Origin: Stomoxys calcitrans
Taxonomy: Eukaryota > Arthropoda > Insecta > Diptera > Muscidae
Assembly: GCF_963082655.1 (NCBI RefSeq)
Contig: NC_081553.1
Location: 229,319,254-229,383,253 of the forward strand
DNA: 64,000 nucleotides
Direction of reading: 5' to 3'
The notes beneath the pieces are model-generated. The model saw only the letters and a list, made by a program, of their open reading frames with translations. It ran no database searches and was not told where the DNA came from. Positions 21,386 to 33,580 of the stretch are shown piece after piece; the stretch's first letter is position 1; each line of letters opens with the position of its first letter. Position numbers and translations under genes: made by a program.

Positions 21386-22000
21386 TCCCTCCATTTGAGT
21401 TATGCCCAATTAACTGCAAACTAACACACTTTTTAAGAAAAACTATCAAATTGAGTACACAATTTTCGAAATCATCATATTTTATATCCATTGAGGTTTT
21501 GTTTTTGGTAAAAACCCAAATCTTTAACAGCAACGCTCTTAGGTCGATTATAGTTCTGGCGAATATTTTATTGGCTGTTGCATACTTCGGGTAAGGGGAA
21601 TCCATATGTACACGCACTGAATACTGAATGAAAAGGTGGGCTCATTTTCTTCTTTTGCATTGTTCTAAAAAAATATTAAAATATAAATATTAAATATAAA
21701 ATATTATATATTTCTTCCAGGAAATGAATTCTAGCAACAATCTAATTTGAAAAATATAAAACCTAGTAAAAATTTGTATAGTTTAATACAACCAGTTTGA
21801 ATATTATTTTTAGGATCAGTGTTTAAATAATTACCATTTTATAAGAAAATATTAGTTACACCATTTTGTATTTTAGACTATAATAAAATTTTGAAAGTAT
21901 CTTTGATGAATTATCAAGATCTTAATATTAAAATTTATAAAACAACAACTGGCTTAACAAGTCTTAAAAGATCTCTCCCAAGGTATCTTAGCAAAACTTA
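21386..22000. other. AT-rich unassigned stretch
   Basis: Mostly AT with short TAAATATAAA repeats near 21670-21715. No gene or repeat family is recognised. Confidence 0.4.
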
Positions 22001-24300
22001 CTCTTCCCACTCCTAGACATCAAGACTTAATGAATTCAAAATACTACACTGAGTGGCAAATGAGAGCCACAAAACACAAGTCTCAGCTAAGCCTTAACAT
22101 TTTGTATATGGCTGGCAGAGAGACATCTATGTTCCCCTTGCTTTTTATGAAACCCCCCACTTTCCAATTCGCCATTCCTCTGGCACTTAAATAAAAGCAA
22201 AAAAATTGGCAAAGACAGGGGGAAGTGTGATGCCCATTTTGCAAAATTTCTATTGCAGCATGTTTTAGCACAGCCAAAATGTTTTTAAGAATTCCGAAAA
22301 GGGCAAAGAGTGCATAGTTTGTGGTGGGGCTGGAGGAGAGAGCTCACTTGAGTTTGATGTATTAGTGAGTGAGTGCTGTCTCTTGATTTGAAAATGCGCA
22401 CTAATGCCCAGAGAGTGCAAGAGAAAGCAACGCATTTGAGTTGTGCTCTAAAACTAGGAAATGGGGTACCAAATTTGTTACTCTGCTGTTGTTGCTGCTG
22501 CCGAGGTTGGTGTTGCTCTTCCCCAAGTTGGATAGATAATGCATACGTTTAGCCTGGTCACTGTTAAAGCTATCTACACAACATCCCACAAATAGACACA
22601 CGCACACACACACACACACATATGCTTGTATATGGCAGAGTTGAAAAGTCATTAAACCCATACTACTCAGGCTGCCCTCACAAACCCCAACACACACACA
22701 CTTACACACACATAGAGTTGGCTAGAAATGTGCTATCCTAACCTTAGCTAAGCACATTTCGATTGCACATCTCCACTACCACCATCGAAAATGTTGTGCC
22801 ACAAGCAAGTCAGCCAACAGGCACTCATGCCAAGGCAAAGCAAAATGCGGCGAGTATCCCATCTAACTGAGTGCTCTGCATGTATGAAAGCCTGCAGGAG
22901 CTTAGGCTGAATGTGCAATGCAATGCCAATGACTATGATGGTGATGGCGATGGTCTCGATATTATATGGTGTGGGGGGCTATGACAATGGCATGGGTGCA
23001 TTCCTGTTACTCTTTAGGCCTAAAACACAGCACACATTGCAAATTTTGTGTTGTACGTGGATTTTTTCGCGTTAATACGGATGTGATGTGCCATACACAC
23101 AGCTCCCCATGCATCACACAAACACACCCTCCATATGCACATATTGTTGCCCCCTAACATCAGCACTGGTCGTGGAGCAGGCCAGCAGCTAGCTCCATAT
23201 GAAAGTGCACGAAAAAAGGCGATATATGGCCACGGCCACGACAAAACGACGGGAAAAAAGCGGGGTTTTGCGCGGCCTATGCGTTTGCTCTGCCAAATGA
23301 TTTTTTTGCCATACGTCAGGCGATTAGTACAAAACTTAACATCAACGTCGACGTTACATAAAAATTTTTATTTTCGGTTATTTTTTCACTCCAAAAAAAA
23401 AACAGCAACAAAAACCATCACCAAAAACTAGCAAAAATTTTATAAACAAAATAGCCTATTATTCTGTATTTTTGTGTTTTTTGGCCTAACTACCAACAAA
23501 AAAAAGGAGACTACGCGATTTTTGTTTAATTGGGCAATAACAAAATTGTTTATTTTTGGAACGGCAAAACTCCTTACACTTTGGTTTCTTAACAAAATTT
23601 CCTTTCGATGCAACTTCAAACAAACAGAATCATAGCCAAACAAAAAAAAAGCAAAAAGTTGTAAAAAAAATTTGTGTTTAAACTTTGTTAATAAGTTTTT
23701 GATACTCCACCAAAAAACCGCCGATTGCAAAAATTTTGTTCAACCACAAACCAGACCACCACCGGCACAGTGAAACAACGAATACAACGACGTCAATGAG
23801 CAAAACGATGATGTTAAGCCAGAAAATGTTAAAGATTCTCCAAAGAACAAACGATTTATAAGACAGACCAAAAAGCAGCAAACGAAAACACAAGATGTAA
23901 AAAAATTTGAGATATCCTGGTAAGCAAGCCCAACTGATGTGTATGAGAAACGAAAAAACAGTGAATCAATTGGAATAAGTGAACATCTTAACCTGCTTTT
24001 TTAGGCAGCAGCAGTCACCATGAAGGGGGAGGGGGGATCTAGCAGCCGGCTTCTTATTAACACCCCCTCCAACTGAATAAGTAGCATAGAGTGTAATCAC
24101 AACCCCTAACTTCTCCTACTCAAGCTTTACAAATTGAATATATAAAATATACATCTCAAAAGAGTTCTCTCAAATTTTCTTATATTCCCCTTGCCTTAGC
24201 TACAATCCCTTGCCCCTTGCCACGCTTTCACTCCCCTCTACTGCTTTAATGAATATGTGTTTTGTGACTTAGGAGAGCACAGATATCCTTGAGAAACACC
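22001..24300. other. Low-repeat island, possible regulatory or untranslated DNA
   Basis: No interspersed repeats are visible. It contains CA/CACA runs (22598-22620, 22690-22710), CCATCACC and CAACGACG-type sequence, and several A-tract clusters. At 23910-23925 the text GATATCCTGGTAAGCAAGCC contains a good splice-donor match (G|GTAAGC) after a run of CAA/GAC-rich sequence. A non-coding first exon is possible but not shown. Confidence 0.3.
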
Positions 24301-25180
24301 AAACACCACATGTACTCATTTGCAGTGCATCTGTACTTGTGTGTAACTGAGAGAATTCAAAGAAATTGTGTCTTAGTATTGGTTAACAGTACTTGCTGCA
24401 GCTGCTGCTATCTAAACATGCGTAGGAGCAACCACAAATATTTCAAATCTCTTTTTTTTTTTTATTTCTAATTACCAATGAGTAAGGCCCGGCCAAAGAA
24501 ACTCCAAAACTGAGCAAGGATTTTTCTAGCCTAGCAAAGAATAGATAAAAATACAAGCAAGAGAAATATTTGACTAAAGACCACGAACAAAAAAACAGAA
24601 TTGATACATCTCGCCTTAGAACTGTAGACATTAATGTGTAACCCCTTTTGCCTTTTTTTTTTGGGGGGGGGGGAAACTGCTTATGGTCTAAGGCCAGTGA
24701 GTGTGTGTAAGTGTGGAAGAGTGTTTTTGTAACGGAAGTGCTTGTTTTTTGGCAAATTTCCAGCCATATCCTTTCGCCTGAATTATCCTTATGTTATAGT
24801 TTATCTCAGGCTTTGTGGTAAATAACATCTCTAATGTTAAGAAGGAAAGAAACGAAGAAATTTTTTATGGCTTTAGATACATTTCGTTAAATTTGTATGC
24901 ATTTCTCCTGCTGAAGAAACATACGAGTGATTTCAAGAAAAAGAGAACAGTTTGATGAAATCCACGAGCATTAACGATTCTCTTAAAACAAAAAAAAAAA
25001 GTAAACAAAAAAAAAAATAAGTGGTTTAATAATAAATTATTAAAAAAAGTAAATTTGTGCAAAAAATAACGGGAATCTATAAAAAATTAGAAAAAAAAAA
25101 TCAAATATAAAAAATAAAAGTAATTTTAAATAAATTTAACGAAATGCCGGTTCCAAAAAAACGGAAGCAAAACAAAATTG
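24301..25180. other. AT-rich unassigned stretch with poly-T/G tracts
   Basis: A T9 and G11 tract lies at 24652-24673. No gene or repeat family is seen. Confidence 0.4.
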
Positions 25181-25184
25181 AATT

Positions 25185-25480
25185 AAAAATATATTAAAAC
25201 CAGAAATTTATTAACTTCTTTCCTAAAAAACAAAAAAATTTTTAATGTCTTTATACAAAAAATATTAAAACAAAATTTTATTAACTTTTTTCCTAAAAAA
25301 CAAAAAAATTTTTAATGTCCTTATACAAAAAATATTAAAACAAAAATTTTATAATTTAAAAAAAAAAAACATTTTTAAAGTTTTTATCCCAAAAATATTA
25401 AAAAAAAAATTGCAATAACTTTTTTTCCAAAAAACAAAAACATTTTTAATGTCTTTATACAAAAAATATTAAAAAATTTA
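25185..25480. repeat. Four ~70-bp AT-rich tandem repeats
   Basis: Units share TCCTAAAAAACAAAAAAATT and AATGTCTTTATACAAAAAAT. The first two are exactly 70 bases apart (25221 and 25291) and nearly identical; the later two are more diverged. Confidence 0.8.
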
Positions 25481-25716
25481 TAAATAAAAAAAAATTATTA
25501 AAATTTATTATAAAAATATTCAAATTTTACACACTGATGTTTCAAAGTGAATATAGAATTTTCTCAAATATATTGCCCCACCAAACAAACTTTTAAGGAA
25601 AAATGTCCATGCTGCTAAAGAAACGATAAAGACTTCAAAACTAAAAAAAAAAAATATTTTGTGCATTTTCATTTTGTCTAATAACTTTCAAAAACTTGCA
25701 AAAGATTGTCATTAAT

Positions 25717-26398
25717 TATACCCTACACCACTACTGTGGTACAGGGTATTATAACTTAGTGAATTAGTATGTACCACCCAAAAGGATGAGAGATAGACCC
25801 ATTGATAAGTATACCGATAGACTCAGAATCACTTTCTGATTCGATTGTCCTTCCGTCTGTCCGCCCGTCTGTCTGTCCGTCTGACCATGTTAATTTGTGT
25901 ACAAAGTACAGGTCGCAGTTTTTATCCGATATTGCTCCCATATATATGTTCGTCCGATTTTGAGAAATATTGCAAAAAAAGTGCTAATTTGTTAACCGAT
26001 TCTTTCGAAATTTGTAGGAAGGATTTTCTTATGACTCTCAATATAACTGGTGAATTTTATAGAAATCGGCCCAGTTTTAGATATAGTTGTCATATATGTA
26101 TATGGCCAGATTTCCACCCCAAGACCCACTGCAAGCGCATTGTTTGACCAATCTTGCCAAAATTTTGCACAAAGCTTTCCTCGACGAATGCTAAATTATT
26201 TGAGAAATTTCCTCGAAATCGATTCAGAAGTATAGCCCCCATATATATGTTCGTTAGATTTTGGATAATTCGCCATAATGTTGTCATTTGTCAACTGTAG
26301 TTTTTCAGTTTGAAAATATTTGCCGACGTCCATCAAAATTGATTCAGAAATGGTGGTAGACCTATAAATACAATATAGGGTAGGTGTAGGGTATTATA
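25717..26398 (+). mobile_element. HINE-B copy with both ends
   Basis: 5' end TATACCCTACACCACTACTG folds on itself with GTGGTACAGGGTATTA. A GTCC/GTCT microsatellite lies at 25850-25882. Two or three internal units carry GCTCCCATATATATGTTCG. The 3' side ends with AGGTGTAGGGTATTATA (about 26382-26398), the inverted counterpart of the 5' end. It has no coding capacity. The plan mirrors HINE-A but the sequence is different. Confidence 0.8.
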
Positions 26399-26439
26399 CA
26401 GTCGGCACCGCCCGCCTTTTGCCCCATCCTTACTGGTTT

Positions 26440-26505
26440 TTGTTTGTTTCTCTTGCGAGACGAGCTCAATGAACGGAGATTTTCTTTGCAAATGGAAAAG
26501 ATTAT
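26440..26505 (+). repeat. Fragment of repeat H
   Basis: GCGAGACGAGCTCAATGAAC and GGAGATTTTCTTTGCAAATG match 46455-46500 and, inverted, 49210-49225. The family is unknown. Confidence 0.6.
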
Positions 26506-26682
26506 CATTAATATCATTTCATATTTTTAAATGGATTTAAGGGATCCTTTTTGACTCTGGATCATAACCATTGCTTTTCCCCAGTAAAGAAAAAAAATAG
26601 GCATTTTCAAAAAATATCCATACAATTTCCTCAAAAATCGCATTGACTGGAAGTAATCACCACCCACTCAGCGATTAGCATC

Positions 26683-27019
26683 TTTAAATATTTGTCTTCT
26701 AAGGCACTTTTTTAGAATTTGAAACAAAAATTTTGGTAAAATAAGTGAAAAAAAATTTTACAAATTATTTTATATGAAATATGGTGAATAACCCAGCAAA
26801 CATATTGATGCGATTTTAAAAAATTTTTATTTTGGAGTTCAACGAGGCAACGAGTTCAACGTCGAACTCCAAATAAAAATTTTTTGAAATCGCATCAATA
26901 TATTTGCTGGGTTATGCACCACATTTCACATAAAATAATTTGTAAGAATTTTTTTTTCAATTATTTTACCAAATTTTTGTTTCAAATTCTAAAAAAGTGC
27001 CTTAGAAGGCAAATGTTTA
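26683..27019. repeat. Foldback hairpin with ~160-bp arms
   Basis: Left arm 26683-26843 and right arm 26861-27019 are reverse complements at roughly 90% or better by eye, separated by about 17 bases (AGGCAACGAGTTCAAC). Landmarks are CTAAGGCACTTTTTTAGAA / TTCTAAAAAAGTGCCTTAG at the outer ends and TTTGGAGTTC / GAACTCCAAA at the centre. This is a foldback MITE structure. If transcribed it would make a long hairpin RNA. A SINE-A copy starts right at its right edge. Confidence 0.9.
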
Positions 27020-27195
27020 AACATGTTCGCCTGTGACGACGAATGCCTGGGTTCAAATCCCGGCGAAAAATTAAATCCATCAATGGTTACTAATGCTGGC
27101 TACAGTTGTGTGTAAACCTAGCATACCAAAACTTCTCTACTATGAGGTGTCGCTATGCGGCATGTCGTTCGGACTCAGCAAAATAAGGAATGATT
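27010..27195 (+). mobile_element. SINE-A copy, 3'-truncated
   Basis: ACATGTTCGCCTGTGACG, box B GGTTCAAATCC, then the body to CGTTCGGACTCAGCAAAATAAGG. The head overlaps the edge of the hairpin element. Confidence 0.75.
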
Positions 27196-27289
27196 ATTTC
27201 AAACATTTTTGGCAAATAGAAAACTGTTTAGAACAAAGTTAAAATTCTTATGATCCGGTTATAAGTCCTAAGGATAGACATCACCCAAA

Positions 27290-28313
27290 TTACTTATACC
27301 CCATCCCACTCTTAAAGTTAAAAGAGATGTAGCAATTGAAAAAGTGTACTGTTTTGCTAAAACTGATTACATCAAACTGAACGTCATGACATTTTAAGTC
27401 GATCTAGCCATGCCCGTCCGTCCGACCGTCCTTCCGTCCGTCCTTCCGTCCGTCCTTCCGTCCGTCCTTCCGTCCGTCCGTCTATCTGTTTGTCGAAAGA
27501 ACGCAAAATTTCGAAGGAATAAATGAGCTAGCCGCTTGAAATTTTGCACAAATACTTCTTATAAGTGTAGGTCGGACGGGATTGCAAGTGGGCCATATCG
27601 GTTCATATTTTGATGGAGCTGCCATATAAACTGATAGTGGATCTTGACTTCTTGAGCCACAAGAGGGCGCAATTCCTTGGTTGAAATCAGTCCATAATCT
27701 TATATAGCTGTTAAATAAACCTATCTGGGGTCTTGACTTCTTGAGCCTCTATTGTGCGCAATTCCTATCCGATTTGGCTGAAATTTTGCACGACGTATTC
27801 CGTTGTGATTTCCAACTATTGTGCTTAGTATGGTTCAAATCGTTCCATAATCTGATATAGCTGCTATCAAACCGATCTTGAATCTTGATTTCTTGAGCCA
27901 CTAGAGGGCGCAATGCTTAACCGATTTGGCTGAAAATTTGCATGAGGTGTTTTGTTATGACTTGCAGCAACTGTGCCAAATATTCAAATCAGTCCATAAC
28001 CTGATATAGCTGCCATATGAACCGATCTGGGTTCTTGACTTCATGAGCCGCTAGAGGTCACAATTATTTTCCGATTTCATTAGAAAGTTTTGTACAACGA
28101 CTTCTCCCATGGCCTCCAACATACGATACATACTGATACATCTGATACATCTCCCATATAAACCGATCTCCCTATTTTACTTAAAGAGCCCCAAAGGGCG
28201 CAATTCTTATTAGATTTGGCTGAAATTTTACACAAGGACTTCTACTGTGGTCTCCAGCATTGAATTCAATTAGCATAGCAATACTTTTCTTTTATCCTCT
28301 ACAAAGGTTAAGC
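27290..28313 (+). mobile_element. HINE-A copy with expanded GTCC/GTCT array
   Basis: After a decayed 5' end (TATACCCCATCCCACTC), the microsatellite region 27415-27490 has repeated CCGTCCTTCCGT units. About five internal units follow. The 3' hairpin end is missing; sequence stops near TTTTCTTTTATCC at about 28300. Confidence 0.85.
27898..27911 (+). promoter_or_regulatory. Full-consensus CTCF-like motif in HINE-A unit
   Basis: CCACTAGAGGGCGC matches all 14 positions of CCASYAGRKGGCRS. A near match (CCACAAGAGGGCGC) lies one unit upstream at 27657-27670. Binding is not shown. Confidence 0.45.
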
Positions 28314-28625
28314 AAAAACATAAAGGCGACGGCAAATGAAATAGGGAATTTTAGCTTCAATGCATAACTGTGGCCATTGTATTTTATTAATTTTTTTTTG
28401 GTAATCGCAATAAAAAGTTAGTTTTTAAAAGGATTTAAAAGACATTAGTTAGTGAAGCTAAAAAATCACCCTTTATAATGTGACTTGAATGATGTGTTAA
28501 TTCCTACTGTCCCTTTCTAAAATGTACACTTTTTTCGTTCTACAATATGATAACAAAATTATTGAAGAATGGGATGGAATCATAAAAGTCTTCAAAAAAG
28601 ACTACTTTTCATATAGCAAATTTGT
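28314..28625. other. Unassigned AT-rich spacer
   Basis: No gene. TTCCTACTGTCCCTTTCTA at about 28501 is another copy of the short motif seen at 13252-13404. Confidence 0.4.
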
Positions 28626-29692
28626 ATACCCTCCACCATAGGATAGGAGTATACTAATTTCGTCATCCTGTTTGTAACTCCTCGAAATATTCGTTTAAGA
28701 CCCCATAAAGAATATATATTCCTGATCGCCATGACATTTTAAGTCGAACTAGCCATGTCCGTCCGTCCGTCTGTCGAAAGCATGCTTGCTTTTGGAGGAG
28801 TAAAGCTAGCCGCAGTGTAGGTCAGTTGGGATTGTAAATGGGCTATATCGGCCCACGATTTGATATAGCTGCCATATAAACCGATTTGGGATCTTGACTT
28901 CTTGAGCCGTTAGAGGTGTTTTATTATGACTTTCAACAACTGTACTGAGTATGGTTCAAATCAGTTCATAACCTGATGTAGCTGCCATATAAACCGATCT
29001 GGGGTCTTGACTTCTTGAGCCACTAGAGAACGCAATTATTATCCGATTTGGCTGAAATTTTGCACGAAGTGTTTTGTTATTACTTAATATAATAATGAAT
29101 AATATGAATATGAATAATTCAAATCGGTCCATTACTTGATATAGCTGCCATATAAACCGATCTGGGGTCTTGACTTTTTGAGCCTCTACAGGCAGCAATT
29201 CCTGTCCCATTTGGCTGAAATATTGCATGACGTGTTTTGTTATGACTTCCAACAACTGTGCTAAGAATAGTTCAAATCGGTCCATAACCTGACATAGCTG
29301 CCATATAAACCGATCTGGGGTCTTGACTTCTTGAGCCACTAGAGGGCGCAATTATTATCCGATTTGGTTGAAATTTTGTACAACGGCTTCTCTCATGACC
29401 TTTAACATGAATGGCATGACGAACGAAAATTGCATGACTCCGTTTATAGCTTAATTCAGCTCCCCTATAAACCCCTATATATATATATAAATATTCATTT
29501 CAATATAAATATTCAGTTCAATTATGGTCTGAAATGAACCTTAACTTTATATTGTTCCAATAACATAGCAATTATTTCCTTTTATCCTTTGTTTGCCTAA
29601 AAAGAGATACCGTGGCAAGAGCTCGACAAATGCGATCCATGGTGGAGGGTATATAAGATTCGGCCCGGCCGAACTTAGCACGCTTTTACTTG
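28626..29692 (+). mobile_element. HINE-A copy, complete structure
   Basis: It starts TATACCCTCCACCATAGG at 28626 and has a short GTCCGTCCGTCTGTC array near 28757. Internal units follow, one partly deleted. The 3' inverted repeat is ATGGTGGAGGGTATA near 29638-29652. A perfect hairpin TTCGGCCCGGCCGAA lies at 29659-29673, and the copy ends GCACGCTTTTACTTG at 29692. This layout (subterminal inverted repeats, GTCY array, 3' stem-loop, no open frame) is that of DINE-1/INE-1 and Helentron-associated elements of flies. Confidence 0.9.
29336..29349 (+). promoter_or_regulatory. Full-consensus CTCF-like motif in HINE-A unit
   Basis: CCACTAGAGGGCGC, identical to 27898-27911. The preceding unit has CCACTAGAGAACGC, one copy on the way to decay. 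Confidence 0.45.
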
Positions 29693-29850
29693 GTTTACTT
29701 TAATTGGCTATAACAGAACATTTCTTCCACTAGCCGAATGTAGAATAGCGTTGCAAGCGCCTTGATCTTCTGCGCTCATTCTAAAATCTTTGACACCAAG
29801 TTTCGAGGTGTCTCCCACCACTTGATATTGGCGAGAAAATCAAAAACAAC
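29693..29850 (-). pseudogene. Non-LTR retrotransposon C-terminal fragment (GRPK type)
   Basis: The minus strand reads VVGDTSKLGVKDFRMSAEDQ, collinear with VVEDTSNLGVREFRMSAEDR at 5024-5080, so it is a second remnant of the same non-LTR element. It starts right at the 3' end of one HINE-A and is followed by another at 29966. Beyond the conserved tail there is a stop and no RT. Confidence 0.6.
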
Positions 29851-29965
29851 AGCATTTGTAAATATTTTAACGTGGTTAAACTACTCTGCAAAGCAGAGCG
29901 CTGATTATAAATAGGTTTACAGTAAACACTTTTTTTTTAACGGCCACCCAGATTTAACTTGAAAA

Positions 29966-30236
29966 CAAGTAACAGTGTGCTAAGTTCGGCAGGGTTCAAG
30001 TTTAAATTCTTTGCACAGTATCAATTTTTAGGCAGATAAACGAAAGTCAATAAGAATGAAAATGCTATTGGAGCTATATCGGGTCCATATTCGGCCCACG
30101 CTTGGCTTGGATGTTGGAGGCCATGAAAGAGGTCACTGTGCAAAATTTCAATCAAGTGGGAATAGAGTTGCGCCCTATAGAGGCTCGAAATATAAAATCG
30201 GGAGATCAGTTTACATGGGAGCTATGCCAGGTATGT
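29966..30236 (-). mobile_element. HINE-A 3'-end fragment
   Basis: Antisense CAAGTAACAGTGTGCTAAGTT is the 3' terminus (hairpin decayed), followed by one to two internal units. It is cut at 30236 by a family-C retrotransposon tail. Confidence 0.8.
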
Positions 30237-30606
30237 CAACAGATACCGGCACTTAGGTGGAGACCCAATATCAGACACCAACTTAGGGGAGTGGTATTCA
30301 AACAATTAAGGATTTTGTGAGTAGCACGGAATTCCTAACTTAAAATGTTCTTTTTAGAGGTTACTTTACAGTTGTTAAAGCCACAACAAGCCGATTACTG
30401 GCTTAGGTGTATGTCCATAGTGGCATGGGGCGGATTAATATCCGCACCCTCGTTTCAACCTAAACTATGCCAGTTTATGGACAAACCATATTTGTATTTT
30501 ATAAGTAGCCGCAATTTCTAACTTAGATTTTTTTCGAGGTTACTTTTTAGTATGTCCATGGTGGCATGGGGCGGATTAATATCCGCACCCTCTTTTCAAC
30601 CTAACC
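30237..30606 (+). mobile_element. Family-C non-LTR 3' end with duplicated tail
   Basis: Starts in the coding end (AGATACCGGCACTTAGGTGG) and runs through the 3' untranslated part. The block GTATGTCCATAGTGGCATGG..GCGGATTAATATCCGCACCC..TTCAACCTAA occurs twice (about 30410-30465 and 30550-30606). The tail CAACCTAACCTAA is the family's 3' end. Confidence 0.75.
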
Positions 30607-32973
30607 TAATGTGGGGGTAAAATAAGTATTTTTAGATTGATTTTAGCACGACTTTTTTTGTGTGTATTTCATCGCTGTGTTACTGTCGATTCTTTCATTA
30701 TCATTAGGTCATAATGTCTATACTCCTGTAAAGTCCAGGCACCTTTCATTTGGTTTAAGTTCTTAAAGTTATTCCTTAAGAACTATGAATATAATGATCT
30801 TAGATATTTTAAATTTGTATTGTATTTGTATTGATATTCCAATTTGTATGGACTATCAGAGAAGTCCATAATAATTAATTTTTTTTTTTTTAATTTTTTA
30901 AAATAAATAAATTTTTTTTTTTTATATTTTTTTTACTATATTTTATTACATTTTAATTTTAATATTAATAGTTGACGTTTTAAATATTGTTGCATCTTTC
31001 CAAATTGTTTATTATGCCAAAAGTTCAATCCACATATTAATTGTTTTTTTCTCAATATTAAAAAATCTCTTAATACTCCTTAATCTAAACTCTTTATATA
31101 TTTGCTTATTTGCTCTTCTGTACTACCAAGACCTATGTTATTTAGAAGAATTTCCACAGAACAACAAAATCACAATGTATCTCAAACCTCAATTGTACAT
31201 TGCTTTTATACCCCTCATATCATCATCTAAATGGTCTGCCACAGTCTGGATGGTCTCTCTGGTTATCTGTTCTCCTTTGGCTTCTTCAATACCTTCTGCT
31301 CAATTCTTAGAATGCTCATCTAACACAACATCCATGAGAGTCAATGAAATAGGGGGGTGGTTGCCTGTATTGAGCTTTGCAATGTTTTTTTTGCAAAACT
31401 ACTGGCGCTGCTGCCACAGCTGCTGAGCTAAGACACCCTTTAGACGTTAAACTCTCTTTTAGCTCCTTACCTTACCCCCTACCACATAATTTATCTAGGA
31501 CTTCTTAATAATTTAGCAAGCTTTTGCAAGGCATCTTTTTGTGGGGTTTTTTTGCGATCTTAGACTCATAAAATTTAGTTCGTTTTCGGTCTCACAGTCA
31601 GACTGTTGTTGTGACACAACGTGGTAGACATTTGAGATAAGACAGGAAAAAAAACACGACTCTTTAACGAAATTAGGCATGAAAGCCTAGGTTTTTGTCA
31701 GCTTTTCTCCTTGTTTCTTTTGCGTATATCGTTTATTGCCGTTTTAACTGTGGAATGTGTTAAAGAAGAGAACAAAACAAAACAACATAACGTATGAAAA
31801 AGGAAGGGTCTTGAAGGAGAATGAGAAAACGCGCAAAAAATACTAGGCCTAAAACCAAAAAAATAAAAATTATTCAAAAACAAAACATAAAAAAAAAATG
31901 TTGAAGATTTTCGGCACAGTTTATGGTAGATAGTTGAAATGAATGAATGCCAAAGAAAACAAAAAGAAAAAAATTAAAGCTAGAATTTCCATGAACAAAT
32001 AAGTTTTAAACATGACAAGTTTCAGTATTCTTTGTTTTTCGAATTCAAAATTTTTGGAGTATTATCTTTTACAGATTGTGATATATAAAAAATATAATTG
32101 TGTGAATAAAAATGACAAAAAAATAATTGAAAGTAAATATAACGTAACCAGCTTCCAAAATTGAATAGAATTTTGTTAACAAAATTGTTAAAAAAAAAAT
32201 ATTTATGTTCTATGTCTATTAGCAAGTCTTAAAAAATGGTTAATGCTTAAAAGTTAATTTAAAAAAAAAATAAATATTTTCGAATAAACAACTTTTCTTT
32301 ATTCAGAGTTACTAAAAGATATAAAACATAAATAATTGTTTAAAAAAATATTATAAACATTTTAGAGATTCCTTGCATTGGAAACTTTCTACCAAAATTT
32401 AATATCGATGCGAGAGTTTTCTAAAAAAAACAAACAAAGCTTCAAAAGTTTGGTACTGCACTTTACATCCTGTTTCAAGTTCTTTATACTTCGTTGTTTT
32501 ATTTCATTGCTAAAGTCATTGAAATCTGCCCTTCCTCGTCAAATGCTTTTAAAACATTTAGAAATTAAAAATGGATGTCATAAACCTATAGTGGCTGAGG
32601 AAATCATAAGAAATTTTTTTCTCATATATTTTTAAAATCTTTTAAAAAATCTTTTTTGTTTAAAGATTAAAAAAGTCAATATGGATGATCAAAATAACGA
32701 AAATATGGAATTTTATAAAAATCGGACAAAGTAATCGACGGTCTAGTGCTATTGGTTTAAGATTTAAAATCATTGGTTGAAGTAGGATTTTATGCGCGGG
32801 CGGCCGACCTTACACAAAAATGGCGGTAGTAGTATTAAATTAATTGTATTTGTACAAATTTGCAACCTTTGAAAGCACATGTTTTAAGATTCAAACCACC
32901 ATGGTGTCTGCCTAGTTAGAAAAAATTGTTAACCGATATGTAAAAAAATACTTTCTTTTGAAAGATCTCAAAT
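30607..32973. other. Unassigned region, AT-rich with one low-repeat island
   Basis: No recognised repeats. 31140-31700 is less AT-rich and contains an 83-codon frame (31175-31426) with no recognisable domain. T- and A-tracts dominate 30860-30990 and 31700-32400. Confidence 0.35.
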
Positions 32974-33266
32974 TGCAAATTTTGCCCATGAACATTCCAC
33001 TAAGTAACAGGGGCAAACTTCTCACATATCAATAAGTGCAGTTCGATTCACGTTTACGCTCTATGATAACCGAGTCCGGACGGCGTGCTGTAGTGCGACA
33101 CCTCTTTGGAGAGAAGTTCTACATGGCATAGTACCTCACAAATGTTGCCAGCATTAGGAGGAGAAAACCACCGATGAAAATTTTTCTGATGGTCTCGCCA
33201 GGATTCGAACCCAGGCGTTCAGCGTCACAGGCGGACATGCTATCCTGTGCGCTACGGTGGCCTCCA
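32974..33266 (-). mobile_element. SINE-A copy, near full length
   Basis: Antisense from GCAAATTTTGCCCATGAAC to GGTGGCCTCC, with an intact GGATTCGAACCC box B. A short deletion removes the GGCCTCCTTTTTATA block. Confidence 0.9.
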
Positions 33267-33366
33267 CCGATCTTAGTCCCACTAATATTAAAAGAAGCTA
33301 AATTGTATTTTGGGGCAGTCTAGCGCTTTTTTACAACTATAAAATGTTGGGTAACTGAGTTAAAGC

Positions 33367-33580
33367 GCGGCCGTAAGAGCTGCCATTTTGAACACCATGT
33401 TGGTCGACCTATTGAGGTGTCCACCTTAGAAATGGATAAAAATCCACAAAATGTTAGATGCAAAGGTCACAGAGCGGCCGTAAGAGCTGCCATTTTGAAC
33501 ACCATGGTGGTCGACCTATTGAGGTGTCCACCTCAGAAATGGTTAAAATCCACAAAATGTTAGATGGCAAAGATCACAGG
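33367..33580. repeat. 107-bp tandem duplication
   Basis: GCGGCCGTAAGAGCTGCCAT starts at 33367 and again at 33474. The two units differ at only a few positions. The CGACCTATTGAGGTGTCCACCT block lies in each. Confidence 0.9.

Noticed and set aside
27415..27490. CRISPR-like regular short repeats
   Set aside because: These are CCGT/CCTT microsatellite units with no unique spacers, within a eukaryotic transposon.
28956..29351. 131-codon minus-strand frame with repeated PDRFIWQLYQVMDRFELF
   Set aside because: Translation of successive HINE-A units; the family has no coding function and frames break in other copies.
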